Assembly: GCF_000319385.1 (NCBI RefSeq)
Contig: NC_019566.1
Location: 1,255,266-1,319,265 of the forward strand
Origin: Candidatus Endolissoclinum faulkneri L2
GTDB taxonomy: Bacteria; Pseudomonadota; Alphaproteobacteria; Thalassobaculales; Thalassobaculaceae
Direction of reading: 5' to 3'
DNA: 64,000 bases
Shown: piece after piece, positions 1 to 11,184 of the stretch
Position numbering within the stretch: position 1 is the stretch's first letter
How the letters are laid out: every line of letters starts with the position of its first letter
The notes under the pieces: generated by a model
The model's database searches: none
What the model was told of the DNA's origin: nothing
What the model saw: only the letters and a program-made list of their open reading frames with translations
Translations under genes and position numbers: made by a program

Positions 1-2
1 CT

Positions 3-1220
3 CTAGGAGGAGTAATCGCTATGTTAACGATTACTTTGTTCCCTTATGTTTATCTACTAGCTCGAGCAGCTTTTCTAGAACAATCGGTCTGTGTAATCGA
101 AGTCAGTCGGACACTAGGACAAACACCTGTACAAACATTTATACGAATTGCATTGCCGTTAGCAAGACCAGCGATTGCTGCGGGTATTGCTTTAGCTCTT
201 ATGGAAACGTTAGCTGATTATGGCACTGTATCTTATTTTGGGGTACAGACCTTTACCACAGGGGTGTACTTAGCAGTTTTCTCTTTTGGAGACATAGTCG
301 CTGCAGCTCAACTTGCCACCGGCTTACTCATCTTTGTGATCATAGTCATTGCCATTGAGCGTTTTTCCCGTGGACGCCAACGATTTGATCACACCACCAA
401 CACCTATCGCACATTACCTATATTCGCACTCACTAAAATGAAAGCAGCAGGCGCCTTTACAGCTTGTGCTATACCCGTATTTGTAGGTTTTTTACTGCCT
501 ACTATTCTGCTAATTCACATGGCAACAACCAACGGGCACAAGTTGTTTGCTATACGCTACATAACCATGACGATTAATAGCATTACCCTAGCCGGGATTA
601 CTTCCCTCATAGCTGTTTTAATGTCTTTGTTGCTAGCGTATACAAATAGATTATCGAAAGATTGCGCAACTAATTTACTTACCAAAATAGCTGCACTCGG
701 CTACGCGGTGCCGAGTTCGGTTATTGCCATTGGTATTTTGATTCCTGTATCGATATTCGATCGTTGTGTAGATGATGCAACACGACACATATTAGGATTA
801 TCTACCGGATTGTTAATTAGTGGGTCTATTGCAACTCTGGTGTACGCATATTTAGTTCGTTTTCTTGCAGTATCACTGCATACTACCGAAGCAGGATTGA
901 CTAAAATAACCCCAAACATGGATCAGGCTGCCCAGGTTCTAGGGCACTCTCCCAAATCAATACTGAAACGAGTACATTTACCAATGTTGCGAAGCAGTCT
1001 GCTAACCGCAACACTTATTGTGTTTGTTGATGTGATGAAAGAGCTGCCAGCAACGATGATTTTACGTCCGTTCAATTTTAATACTCTTGCTGTGCAAACG
1101 CACAATTTAGCAGCTGACGAACGGTTAACCCAAGCTGCCACACCAGCACTAATTATTTTAGTGGTTGGCCTTCTACCGGTTATTCTTCTCAGTTGGCATA
1201 TTTCGAAATCGAGAATCTGA
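3..1220 (+). CDS. fbpB: iron(III)-type ABC transporter permease, 5' end cut by window
   Basis: Inner-membrane permease of the SfuB/FbpB/AfuB type, a fused double permease that normally has about 12 membrane helices and takes Fe3+ from a periplasmic binding protein. About 400 residues are visible. The frame stays open to the left edge (codons before the first ATG at position 21 read L-G-G-V-I-A, as in the family), so I treat it as truncated by the window; family members run to roughly 550 residues. Two permease (EAA-type) loops are visible, at residues 35-54 and 306-325 counted from that ATG, each followed by hydrophobic segments. The first half carries the family strings YPYVYLLARAAF-like (here FPYVYLLARAAF) and DYGTVSYFGVQTFTTG. 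Its ATPase and binding protein are not in the window. It converges on lepA with a 79-bp gap. A thiamine (ThiP) permease is the main alternative. Confidence 0.85.
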   Translation, partial: LGGVIAMLTITLFPYVYLLARAAFLEQSVCVIEVSRTLGQTPVQTFIRIALPLARPAIAAGIALALMETLADYGTVSYFGVQTFTTGVYLAVFSFGDIVAAAQLATGLLIFVIIVIAIERFSRGRQRFDHTTNTYRTLPIFALTKMKAAGAFTACAIPVFVGFLLPTILLIHMATTNGHKLFAIRYITMTINSITLAGITSLIAVLMSLLLAYTNRLSKDCATNLLTKIAALGYAVPSSVIAIGILIPVSIFDRCVDDATRHILGLSTGLLISGSIATLVYAYLVRFLAVSLHTTEAGLTKITPNMDQAAQVLGHSPKSILKRVHLPMLRSSLLTATLIVFVDVMKELPATMILRPFNFNTLAVQTHNLAADERLTQAATPALIILVVGLLPVILLSWHISKSRI

Positions 1221-1271
1221 TATCAATAAAAATATATCAAATATATTAAAAAGCTAGTAATTTTAATTGAA

Positions 1272-1298
1272 TTACAAAAGGTAAAATACTTTTTGTAA
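1272..1298. terminator. hairpin between convergent permease and lepA
   Basis: Arms 1272-1283 and 1287-1298 pair over 12 bp with one G-T wobble and a 3-base loop. It lies between two converging stop codons and ends one base before the lepA stop codon, so it could serve both genes. There is no clean T-tract, so termination is inferred. Confidence 0.4.
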
Positions 1299-1299
1299 C

Positions 1300-3102
1300 T
1301 TAGACATCTAACTTCAAGACAGCAATAAAAGCGGATTGTGGAATTTCTACTCGTCCAGATTGCAACATCTTTTTCTTACCCTTTTTTTGTTTATCCAATA
1401 ATTTTTTCTTTCGCGTAACATCTCTACCATAGCATTTCGCTGTTACATCTTTACGCATAGCGCTAATAGTTTCTCGAGCGATGATTTTCCCTCCAACTGC
1501 TGCTTGGATGGCGATTTTAAAAAGCTGTCTGGGAATAAGTTTTTTCAAAAGCAAACACATAGCTCTAGCACGTGGATCAGCGCGAGTTCTATGAACAATC
1601 ATCGATAATGCATCCACGGTCTGAAAATTAACCATGATTGACAACTTAACCAAATCGCTCTTGTTATAGCCAGCCATTTGATAATCAAAGCTTGCATAGC
1701 CCTTGCTATTTGCTTTTAAACGATCATAAAAGTCAAATACAACCTCATTAAGAGGCAGAAGATAAACTAGCATTGCTCGGTCTCCCGAATATATTAGCTT
1801 AATTTGCTCACCTCGACGTTCAATGCAAAGAGCTATGATATGACCAAGATACTTTTCTGGCACAAAAATTGTAGCCTTAATCATTGGCTCTTCTATATAT
1901 TTAATCTTCATTAATTCGGGTAACTCAGTAGGATTATGCAGGCAAATCATTGCTTTATCGACTGTGTAAATTTTGTAAACCACGCTTGGTGCAGTAGTAA
2001 TTAAATCAAGATTAAATTCCCGCTCCAAGCGTTCCTGGATGATTTCCAGATGAAGTAAACCAAGAAATCCACAGCGAAAACCAAATCCCAGCGCAGCTGA
2101 GGTATCAGGTTCAAATTGGAAGCTAGCGTCGTTTAAACGTAATTTCTCTATACTGTCACGCAAAACTTCACAATCAGCTGGATTAACTGGATATATTCCA
2201 CAGAAAACTACGGGAATAATTGGCTTAAAACCTACTATCAACTTATCTGTTGGGCGATTTTCCTCAGTTATTGTATCCCCAATATTAGTATCAGCTACTT
2301 TTTTGATAGAAGCATTTATGCATCCTACTTCCCCTGGACCTAATTCATCAACAGAAAGCCTTTTTGGCGTCATCACACCAACTAGCTCAATTCGATGCAA
2401 TGCACCAGTTTGCATCATTTTCACCTTCTGGCCCTTCTTTAGGGTGCCTTCATTTACACGTACAAGACAGGTAACACCAAGATAGCTATCGTACCAACTA
2501 TCTATCAAAATTGCTTTTAGCGGAGCCTCCTTAGTACCATTCGGAGAAGGTAAAAAGTCAATAATTGCTTCAAGTAATTCATCAATGCCAAAACCAGTCT
2601 TTGCCGAAATCATTATAGCATTAGACGTATCCAGGCCAATCACCTCTTCAATATTTTGCCTGACTCGCTCTGGATTAGCAGCAGGCAAATCAATCTTATT
2701 TAAAGCAAGTATGATCTCATGATTTAGCTCAATGGCCTGATAAACGTTAGCTAGTGTTTGCGCCTCAACACCTTGCGCAGCATCAACTACTAGAACAGAG
2801 CCTTCACAAGCTGCTAGTGATCTGCTAACCTCGTAGCTAAAATCTACGTGTCCAGGCGTATCAATCATGTTTAACGTATATCTATTGCCATCCTTAGCAT
2901 CGTAAATCAGACGGACAGCCTGTGCCTTAATAGTAATCCCTCGCTCCCGCTCAATATCCATAGAGTCAAGGACTTGCTGCTTCATCTCACGGTTAGTGAG
3001 TCCACCACACATCTGAATTAGACGATCAGCTAATGTGGATTTTCCATGATCAATGTGGGCAATAATCGCGAAGTTTCGTATACTAGAAATGTTTGTTGTC
3101 AT
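1300..3102 (-). CDS. lepA: elongation factor 4 (LepA), ribosome-associated GTPase
   Basis: Translational GTPase that acts on stalled or misplaced ribosomes. The 600 residues are the normal length. The GTPase domain shows G1 AHIDHGKST (residues 15-23), the switch region [10 protein letters not shown]3 DTPGH, G4 NKID and G5 SAK. The EF-G-like middle domains follow, then the LepA-specific C-terminal domain with [29 protein letters not shown] and the basic KQKKGKKKM stretch. The ATG start gives the family N-terminus; no Shine-Dalgarno is visible before it. The gene faces the permease and is preceded on its 5' side by 3.6 kb without genes, so it is probably a single-gene transcript. Confidence 0.97.
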   Translation of the reverse strand: MTTNISSIRNFAIIAHIDHGKSTLADRLIQMCGGLTNREMKQQVLDSMDIERERGITIKAQAVRLIYDAKDGNRYTLNMIDTPGHVDFSYEVSRSLAACEGSVLVVDAAQGVEAQTLANVYQAIELNHEIILALNKIDLPAANPERVRQNIEEVIGLDTSNAIMISAKTGFGIDELLEAIIDFLPSPNGTKEAPLKAILIDSWYDSYLGVTCLVRVNEGTLKKGQKVKMMQTGALHRIELVGVMTPKRLSVDELGPGEVGCINASIKKVADTNIGDTITEENRPTDKLIVGFKPIIPVVFCGIYPVNPADCEVLRDSIEKLRLNDASFQFEPDTSAALGFGFRCGFLGLLHLEIIQERLEREFNLDLITTAPSVVYKIYTVDKAMICLHNPTELPELMKIKYIEEPMIKATIFVPEKYLGHIIALCIERRGEQIKLIYSGDRAMLVYLLPLNEVVFDFYDRLKANSKGYASFDYQMAGYNKSDLVKLSIMVNFQTVDALSMIVHRTRADPRARAMCLLLKKLIPRQLFKIAIQAAVGGKIIARETISAMRKDVTAKCYGRDVTRKKKLLDKQKKGKKKMLQSGRVEIPQSAFIAVLKLDV

Positions 3103-6100
3103 ACTATTAAGCTATAATGCTGATTATATATCTACTCAAATAAACAATTTATACTTATCGCCTGACAACAGTTTAGACAGAGCGATTTACCATAGAATAT
3201 GCTAAAGCACATGAAGAAGAATTACTTTTTAAATCGACTATCGTCAAAGATTACTAAAGCAAGTTGTTTGTTTTTCTAAACAACGCCTGATATAGCGCAG
3301 TACGCTAACAACAAAATTACTTTATTACTTGATATTTTCTTTTATTTAGAGATAAACTAATATACTAGGGTCAACCTATATACCATATTTAAAAATGTAA
3401 ACAATTAATTTCGAATGATTTTATCAATTAAGAGGCCAATTTTAAAATTATTCTTAATGTATAACAAGTTAGAGATAGAATCAATATTGTAGGCAATTGA
3501 CTTAATAATATACCTATGCTTGGCTTTGCCAAGCAGTCAACAAAAATAAAGCAGCACTATAAAATAAATAGTATTAAAGTAAAATAAAAATATAAAAATT
3601 AGTTGTCAATTTTCACTAAAGTCATTTTCCGTTCGGCCTAAAAGAGGATAATATAAATAATTAAATTTATTCTTAATATTCAGTTAGTGTCCATGTTTCA
3701 ACTAAAAATACAATAGTTACAAGCGAATAAATTGAATTAAGTAGGCTTCAACAAATTAAATTTTTTAAATTTAAAATTCATAAAATACCTGTCCAATCGA
3801 AAAAAAATCTTTCATAGACTATATAACTTTAAGCAATTAAATAAGCGCATTAATTATATTACACACTGTACAATTTTAAGTTTATCCATACACAATTGCG
3901 ATTCTAATAAATTTCACCTAGCTTTCATCCAAGAGTTAATTATTCTGCTTGTTACTACCTATGACATGTTTGTAGCTTGCTTAAATGAAATCGTTTTTTT
4001 TTTAAATTTCAAACAAACTCCGGAAAATCTTTTATCGTTTAGCCTAATAAGTTTAATGTAGAAAATCCATTAAGAGCTTATGCAAATCATATATGATTAA
4101 AGCATCAATAATGCATCGAAGTTTATCTCCTTAAATGCTAAGGATTTTGTAAACGATTGTTAGCTTTCTAAATACTTATTCAATCGCAAATATTAATTTT
4201 TATAATACCAACAATATGATTATAATTTTGTTCAGTTAGCCAAAAGTATAATAAATTCATGCTAGATAAGTAAAAATGCTATTTATGCCTAATTTAAGCA
4301 TTTAAATGTTCATTTAGTGAGTAATCCAACAAGATTAGTTAAATTGATAATACACACAACCAATTCATCCCAATAAAAGTTAGTAATTAGCATATTAAAA
4401 AATTAATTGTTTAATCAATTAAGATTAATTTTGACTATTGCTCATTAAATAATAATTTAAATAGATTAACATATACTTGCTATCAGCATAATTGCATATT
4501 TAAAGACAAACTTTTATTAAATACTATACTTGAATCTTCTGCCTAAAGGTTAGGCTAACCTTTAGATTGAAAAATAAACTGATTAAGGATAATTTTAAGT
4601 AATTAGTAAATATATTTCAAAAGAAATACTTAAAATAAAATAACTTTATGAAATAATTAGTGTTACTTTAATTAACTATGATAAAGTAACAGAACGAATC
4701 ATTTGTTAACGATATCATAGTATCCTAATAAAAGATTAAAAAATGATACTAACTGCTTATAAAGCAAGCATCAAAGTAAGATTTCCTAGCGTTAATTCTA
4801 ATATTAATTACTTTAGAAAAAGTAAATATGTCTATATATTATCTCTACAATAGTATTATTGGTTTTTGCTCTACTACTAAGCAAATTAAAATGATTATTA
4901 ACCGTAATTAAGTTTAATTTACTTAAATTAAAAAGATAATTTACTCAATATGCATTTGCAAATAAAACACTCTAATTAGAGAGTACCTAATAATAGCAAT
5001 GGCTAAATTAATAAATATCTATTATAGAAATATCTTAATTTATCAAAAGCTGAAACGTAAAAAAAAACATTCTTGCAGACTAACACTACAATGAAATGAT
5101 AAAAACAATATCTCTTTAAGATCAGTTTAGCAGCACGAACAATAATCCGTCAGGTTTAATTTTAAATAATTCTATTATCGCAAGATATAAATTAACTTGT
5201 TGATTAAATTGGAGTTGTATGCAACGAAAAAGGTTTAAATATCAATTTCCGCACAAAGCAGTCAATAGGGAACTTTCTAGAAGAAATTCATAGGAGAGCA
5301 GGATCAATTTATTTTAACAAAGATACTAATTAACAACTTATTTTATTAGCATGTCTAATAAAACTAAAATAATAAATAGTATTTTTCAACTAACTCGTAA
5401 ATTGCTGCTAAGGTTGATTTTTACATTTATAAGAAAAGCAAAATTTTAGTTACTCGTCTAAGAAATCCTTAATCAGTCAAAAAAAACGTTTATTTCTACA
5501 AATAAACCAACTAGCAAATCGTCTTATTTGTCTGGCTAAATAGCTCAGCTCAATTCTTGAGCATTAGATTTGTATAACTGCAAAATGTCATTTTGCGAAA
5601 TGGAGTTATTTGTTAATACTAATTATTCATTTGCACTATATTTTCATCTATTTTTTAGGATTTTTTTACAAAAGATGAGCAAATTACTACAAACACTATC
5701 CTACTAAAGCAATTCAATTACAAAATTAAGCAACAATCAGAACTATAAGCAGGATAATATGGCTTCTTATACTAGTAAGTTCAGCATAAAACTAGTTGTT
5801 TTTTAAGATATTTCTTCGCAAGAACGTACTATAAGTTTTTTTGTAATTTTTGTATATAACTAAGCATGCAATCGATAATATTATCGAATCATTTCTTATC
5901 TAAGACATAAAATTATGTAATTTAGTATTAAAATATAAAATAACTTATCGTACATAATAAGTGTAGTGTTTAAAAACATCTAAATTATCTAAAGTATTGA
6001 TGATAAAATAATTAATTTTCGCAAAAGATTGCCTTAATTTAATACTTAAAACTAATCTAAACGATAAAACAGCGGCAATGCTAAAGTATGCAATTTTTAC

Positions 6101-6767
6101 CAAAAAAAAATTTAATCTAGAGATATAAATACAAAATATAGTTGCTTTGTTTTAAGTTAAAAAACAAAATAAATATTATTTAATGTTTGCGTATAATAAC
6201 TATCATATTTTACTTAGTTTATTAAAATTATTAATTTTATTGGCAACAATAGTCTTAAAGAAGGCTATTCTTGATTTTATTAAGAATAGCTATTACCTTT
6301 TCGGGATAAAAATACCGCTAAGCAAAAGTTAATCTCAGTAATAAAAACTTACCTTACAATACTCCAAATTTTTTAAACCATTATAACAACAGTATTTGCT
6401 GGTCATACCTTGATTCTTTTTTTCTTTTAAGAAAAGCCAAATGATATTATCAACTCAATAATCAATATTTCACTATTACGCTAACGCAATATAATACTAT
6501 ACTAGATAGTATAATTCAGTTAAGCTTAAAGATTAAAGCATTTTACATACAAATAGTTAGTTTAAGTAATTAATTATAAATTTTATACACTCTATAATCA
6601 GTTTTCTTGATTTTCAAAGTTAAAGTCGGATTGTTATTAACAAGTCTTGAAATGTTCTATAATCACATGTATAAATATTATTATCAATTTTAACGACTTT
6701 AACGACAAATTGCTTGAAAGCGAATCCCACATAAAATTTAAATTAGGGTTTTTTGCGTGAGGACGAA
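3103..6767. other. 3.7-kb gene desert between lepA and mntR
   Basis: Very AT-rich DNA with no frame of 60 codons or more and no protein relic I can recognise on either strand. Small hairpins are visible at 3517-3535 (8-bp arms), 4543-4565 (10-bp perfect arms, 3-base loop) and 6264-6290 (9-bp arms). A copy of the 14-mer TTTCTTCGCAAGAA sits at 5811-5824. A D-arm-like piece near 5534 does not make a tRNA. The upstream region of lepA and the promoter of mntR must lie within it. Confidence 0.7.
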
Positions 6768-7205
6768 ATGGCGAACGACTGTATCTTCCAAGCTATCGAT
6801 AACCAAGCGGGAACCTTTAAACGATTGCGCGATGAACATGCACGTGAGGTTACGGAAGATTACGTGGAAATGATCGCTAACTTGATCGATCAGGATGGCG
6901 AAGCCCGTGCAGTGACTCTAGCCGAACGCTTTGGTGTAACTCCAGCAACCGTCAACAATACACTAAAAAGGTTGGAGCGCGATGGTTACGTTACCAGTAA
7001 ACCTTATCGTGCTATCTTCCTTACTGACAATGGTCGTGTCTTGGCAAAAACATGTAAAGAGCGCCATCAAATGGTCTGTAATTTCCTCATAGCTATTGGT
7101 GTTGACCGAGATATCGCAGAGGCAGATGCTGAAGGTATTGAACATCATGTTAGCGAAGCTACTATTTCATTTTTTCGTGATTTTGTAGCTAAGCAAATTG
7201 GATAA
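6768..7205 (+). CDS. mntR: manganese-responsive DtxR-family regulator MntR
   Basis: Metal-sensing transcriptional repressor that usually controls manganese uptake (mntH). The protein has 145 residues: a winged helix in the first half (AERFGVTPATVNNTLKRLER) and a dimer/metal domain ending in AEGIEHHVSEA. Residues matching the Mn ligands of Bacillus MntR (Asp8, Glu11, His77, Glu99, Glu102, His103) are all present (EDYVE, ERH, EGIEHH), so metal sensing looks intact. I chose the ATG at 6768 because GAGGA at 6759-6763 is well placed; a TTG at 6753 would add five residues. A TATAAT at 6658-6663 could be the -10 box but no good -35 is seen. No mntH or other target lies nearby: empty DNA flanks it for 3.7 and 2.6 kb. 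Confidence 0.9.
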   Translation: MANDCIFQAIDNQAGTFKRLRDEHAREVTEDYVEMIANLIDQDGEARAVTLAERFGVTPATVNNTLKRLERDGYVTSKPYRAIFLTDNGRVLAKTCKERHQMVCNFLIAIGVDRDIAEADAEGIEHHVSEATISFFRDFVAKQIG

Positions 7206-7965
7206 TTTATTAACTACCTATTTTGAACTATAAAGTAACTGTATTAAAAGTTAATGCTGTTTTATCTTATGAGCATGACAGCTGTAATTAAAGAATTAGA
7301 TTGACAATAGTTATTACTTTGAATATCAAAATATTGGTGAAATGGAGCGATATATCTCTATTCAGAGAAACAAGATTAGTTAATCAAGAGTAGATTTTGA
7401 TCTTATTTTGTAATTTAGGTTGTCCATAAAAATATGAATTATTTCTCACATCGCTGACCCAAGTTAGTAATTTTTATTCATGCAACAAGCAATATGCTCT
7501 AATCAATTCAGTAATGAACAGGTTTTTAGGAATCAAAGTAGGAAACGCTCCTCTAATGAGCTTTATTAGTTATATACTTCATTGTCACGTACATGAACAA
7601 TTGAGTTAAATAAATTAACATAAGTAATTTAGCTTGCCTCTGCAAGGAAGCATCTAACTAAAAAAATAATGATAAATCACTAGTATAAAGTTAATAAAGA
7701 TAACTTAATTATCTAATTAAAATAAGTATTTCTAGTATCAGCCGAATCATTCAAACAGGTTGTTACTACCTAATTACAAATTATTTGTTTTAACATAAAT
7801 GATGATCTTGTTGTTTGCTTAGCTAAACCAAATCTATGCTCATATTGATTTTCCTTTGGAGCTAAGTTCGACCTATTATCAATATAATACTATGAATTCA
7901 ATTCACTACGGGTAAGATATAGTTTGGCCTCAATAATAAAATCGACTCTATGATCGATACTACGT

Positions 7966-8004
7966 AACTAAAAAAAATAAATATCTTATTTATTTTTTTT
8001 AGTT
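7966..8004. repeat. perfect 18-bp inverted repeat, 3-base loop
   Basis: Arms 7966-7983 and 7987-8004 are exact reverse complements, separated by TCT. The stem is made almost only of A and T with an A8/T8 block, so in either direction a transcript would have a stem running into U residues. The nearest gene end is mntR, 760 bp away. Function unknown. Confidence 0.85.
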
Positions 8005-9714
8005 ATTTCTCAATGCGATCGGATCGCTCTCGATCCAAAAATCAGCAATATGCTGTAAATGATACAATCATGTATTAATACGATAGCATTAAAATGCTTT
8101 AATCATAATTCGATATCTTACTTTATAGTTATTCCCAGTATTAGCCCTAATTTTAACGAAAATAGCTTTCTATTGGTAGCATATCTTTATGCAGTTGGTT
8201 ATTTTTACATTCCTTGACGAAGTGAAAGAAGATTACTGCAATGTCCAATTGATCGAGGAAAAATGGCTAGCCATTTCATTCAAAATGATATCAACATTCT
8301 GAATCGAAGATTGTCGATAGGTTTAATGCGAAAGCAGTTCAACCACAACATAAGGAATTGTTCCGGAGTAATATCTAAAATGAGCAAAATAACCATTTTA
8401 TTATCAAAATTTTAAGATATTGTCTTCTTACTATGGGCTATTGAATAACAACTGCAAAGTTAACTGGCTAAATAAGATAACAGCAGATCAATTAATTTGG
8501 ATTTCGATAAAAATCGGTAATATGCTGTTGTCAAATTGAAGAAATTGACTAAGCTAATTTCAAGTTAAAATTAGCTATCCGCGCAAAAATACGTTAATTA
8601 TTAAGAAATCCAACAAGATCTATTCAATTAAGATGACTAGGAAGAACATTGCATAAGCAAGCTAAAGATTAATCAGAGTCTTTTGTAAAAATATTCTATA
8701 TTATCATGTTTTATTTCAATTATATGTACCTTATGAGCAAGGCACTTTTCTCTTTTTACTTATTAGGCATGACTAATCTGCTATGTATAAAAATATTCTA
8801 ATCGTTAAAAAATACTAAGATCTAAGTGATAAACAACTATATCTTTGATAATTAAAGAAAAAAGTTCTTTTGCATTATCCGTGATGTAAAAGCTATAAAT
8901 TTGGCTAAATATTAAGTGCTAATTTTTCTAAGACATATGATGCAGTGCATTATAAATTCAGTATATAGAAATAATTATTACAACAAATAAGCACTTACGG
9001 TACAAAATGATACTTAATGGTATTAAAAGTTTTTTATTTAAGATTATAGACTAATTATAATAATATAATGAAAAAGCGCATCTTTTCTTCGAGAGTAGGT
9101 CAACAGAAAAGACGGTTTTTGTGGATATAACATCTTTCGGTCCATTACGTTTTAAGCTAGGTTCTTCCTATAGAGATAAAGCCTTGAAATATTTTGTAAA
9201 AAAGTTGATTAACTTATAATCAAACATTACCTATTCACTAGGTGAGCTAAAATTTATACTGTTTTGTTGCAACTAAACTAGTAGGAATATACTACATGTA
9301 TAACTATAAAACATTATAAAGTAATAAAGTATAAATTTTACCAATGACCTGAAAACATTAAAAGTAAAACTTAACATACGCACGATTACATAGCTAATCT
9401 TTTTCTGTAACAATAAATAATTTCTGAAAGGTGCCTAAACAAAAAACTTTTATTAACTGTATATCGTATTTGTTTAATATATCTAGGAGAGAATTTCGAA
9501 ATATATTTAAAATATTAAACAATCATCGTATGCTTTAGTTAACTTAAGTCTGAATGTTGTCTAAAGTATAAAATACTCTTTCCTTATGAAGATACAAAGC
9601 AATAATTATTGTGCAATACTTCTAAAAATATCGAGAGTAGTTAATAGCTTAATCTAAGGCAATTAATGCGGTAATAGACTACTGTACAACAATTAATTGT
9701 ATAGCGTAGATCCC

Positions 9715-9744
9715 TTGACGTTATACAAAAGTATAGGATATTAT
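9715..9744 (+). promoter_or_regulatory. sigma-70 promoter of trkA
   Basis: TTGACG at 9715-9720 and TATTAT at 9739-9744 are separated by 18 bases, about 60 bases before the trkA start codon. It is the best -35/-10 pair seen upstream of a gene in this window. Confidence 0.55.
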
Positions 9745-9807
9745 AATGTGATTATAGGCTAAGAAATTATTTAGATATTACTTTTTTTATATGAAGTTTG
9801 TACTAAA

Positions 9808-11184
9808 ATGAAAATAGTTATTTGTGGTGCAGGACAGGTTGGCACTAATATCGCTAAACAGCTTGCCAGCGAACAAAATGATGTCATACTAATCGATCAA
9901 TCAACAGAACTGATCCAACATATAAGTGATACACTTGATGTGCGAGGAATAGTTGGCTTAGCCGCTTATCCTAGCGTACTAGAAGCAGCAGGAGCGCGTG
10001 AAGCAGATATGCTAATCGCGGTAACCTATAGCGACGAAGTTAACATGATGGCCTGTCAAGTTGCTCATTCAATATTTAATATACCAATCAAGATTGCTCG
10101 AGTGCGCAACCAGGATTATTTGAATCCAACCTGGGGTAATTTATTCTCAAATGAGCACATTCCCATTGATGTGATCATATCACCTGAGCAAGAAGTTGCC
10201 CGCGCGATTGGTCAACGCCTAGAATTACCTGGTACGCTTGAAGCGCTACCTATGGCAAACGGCAAAATTAAAATTGTAGGAATACGCTGTAATAAAACAA
10301 CACCCATAATCCATACTCCCCTAAAACACCTCGCCTCGCTCTTTGCTAAATTGCTCGTAGTTATCATCGGTATTATTCGGGATAATAAAACTATTTTGTT
10401 AAAAACAGAAGAACAACTATTACCAGGAGATGATGTATATTTTGTATGTGATAACGAGCAAATATCTTATACACTAGCTAGTTTTGGAAATAAGGAACCT
10501 GAACCTCGTAGCATCATAATTGCTGGTGGTGGAAATATCGGTTTGGCAATTGCCGAAGAAATTGAGTGCAAGCATCGCGGTGTAACCACTAAACTGATCG
10601 AATGCAAAAATTCCCGTGCGCATTATATTGCCCAATCTCTCAAGAATATCACGGTAATCAATGGTAATGTCCTCGACCCAGAAATTATGGAGGAGGCAAA
10701 TATATCTCAAGGAGAAACTTTTATTGCCGTTTCTGATGACGATGAAGTAAATATCTTGAGTTCCTTACTAGCTAAACGTTTTGGTTGTAAACGTACGATA
10801 TCACTGACTAATTCATCCACCTATGCTCCGCTAATTAACCAGATTGGGATTGATACCTTGGTGAATCCACGGACTATTACTGTTTCTACAATTCTCCAAC
10901 ATGTTCGTCAAGGTCATATTTGTCAAATATATTCGATAAGAGAAGACTTTGGCGAAATAATTGAAGCAGAAATAACAGAAAAATCAGTACTGACTGGGCA
11001 TCCATTAAAAAATACTCCTCTACCTCCCGGAGTAACAATTAGCGCAATAGTACGTAGAGATAAGGTTATTCTACCTACTTCTGATACCGTTATTTGTGTC
11101 AATGATCGTGTGATAGTATTTGCTAACTACAAAGTGGTAAAGAAAATTGAAAAATTGTTTTCTATTGGCTCTGATTTTTTTTAA
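9808..11184 (+). CDS. trkA: Trk potassium uptake regulatory subunit TrkA
   Basis: Cytoplasmic NAD-binding subunit that gates the TrkH/TrkG potassium channel. The 458 residues hold the usual duplicated layout: RCK N-domain 1 with GAGQVG at residues 7-12 and the acidic D at the end of the second strand (ILIDQS), its TrkA-C domain at about 150-220, a second RCK domain with GGGNIG at 240-245 and LIECK, and a final TrkA-C domain. Length and motifs look intact. There is no clear Shine-Dalgarno; a promoter lies 60 bp upstream. No trkH is in the window. In related bacteria hfq and hflX follow trkA; here 1.7 kb of empty DNA follows. Confidence 0.95.
   Translation: MKIVICGAGQVGTNIAKQLASEQNDVILIDQSTELIQHISDTLDVRGIVGLAAYPSVLEAAGAREADMLIAVTYSDEVNMMACQVAHSIFNIPIKIARVRNQDYLNPTWGNLFSNEHIPIDVIISPEQEVARAIGQRLELPGTLEALPMANGKIKIVGIRCNKTTPIIHTPLKHLASLFAKLLVVIIGIIRDNKTILLKTEEQLLPGDDVYFVCDNEQISYTLASFGNKEPEPRSIIIAGGGNIGLAIAEEIECKHRGVTTKLIECKNSRAHYIAQSLKNITVINGNVLDPEIMEEANISQGETFIAVSDDDEVNILSSLLAKRFGCKRTISLTNSSTYAPLINQIGIDTLVNPRTITVSTILQHVRQGHICQIYSIREDFGEIIEAEITEKSVLTGHPLKNTPLPPGVTISAIVRRDKVILPTSDTVICVNDRVIVFANYKVVKKIEKLFSIGSDFF

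Larger units (their letters stand above)
7206..9807. other. 2.6-kb gene desert between mntR and trkA
   Basis: No convincing gene. A perfect 18-bp inverted repeat lies at 7966-8004. Two stretches stay open longer than their surroundings, 8218-8416 (66 codons, no start) and 9064-9219 (51 codons, no ATG), but neither translation matches a family I know. In many Rhodospirillales the ntrBC/ntrYX genes precede trkA; I could not recognise remnants of them here. The trkA promoter is at the right end. Confidence 0.6.

Noticed and set aside
5534-5610. tRNA-like start GGCTAAATAGCTCAG with a paired D arm (GCTC/GAGC)
   Set aside because: No matching acceptor 3' strand, no anticodon stem and no T arm follow. 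At best a dead fragment.
7301-7306. Consensus TTGACA box after mntR
   Set aside because: No -10 box at proper distance and no gene downstream.
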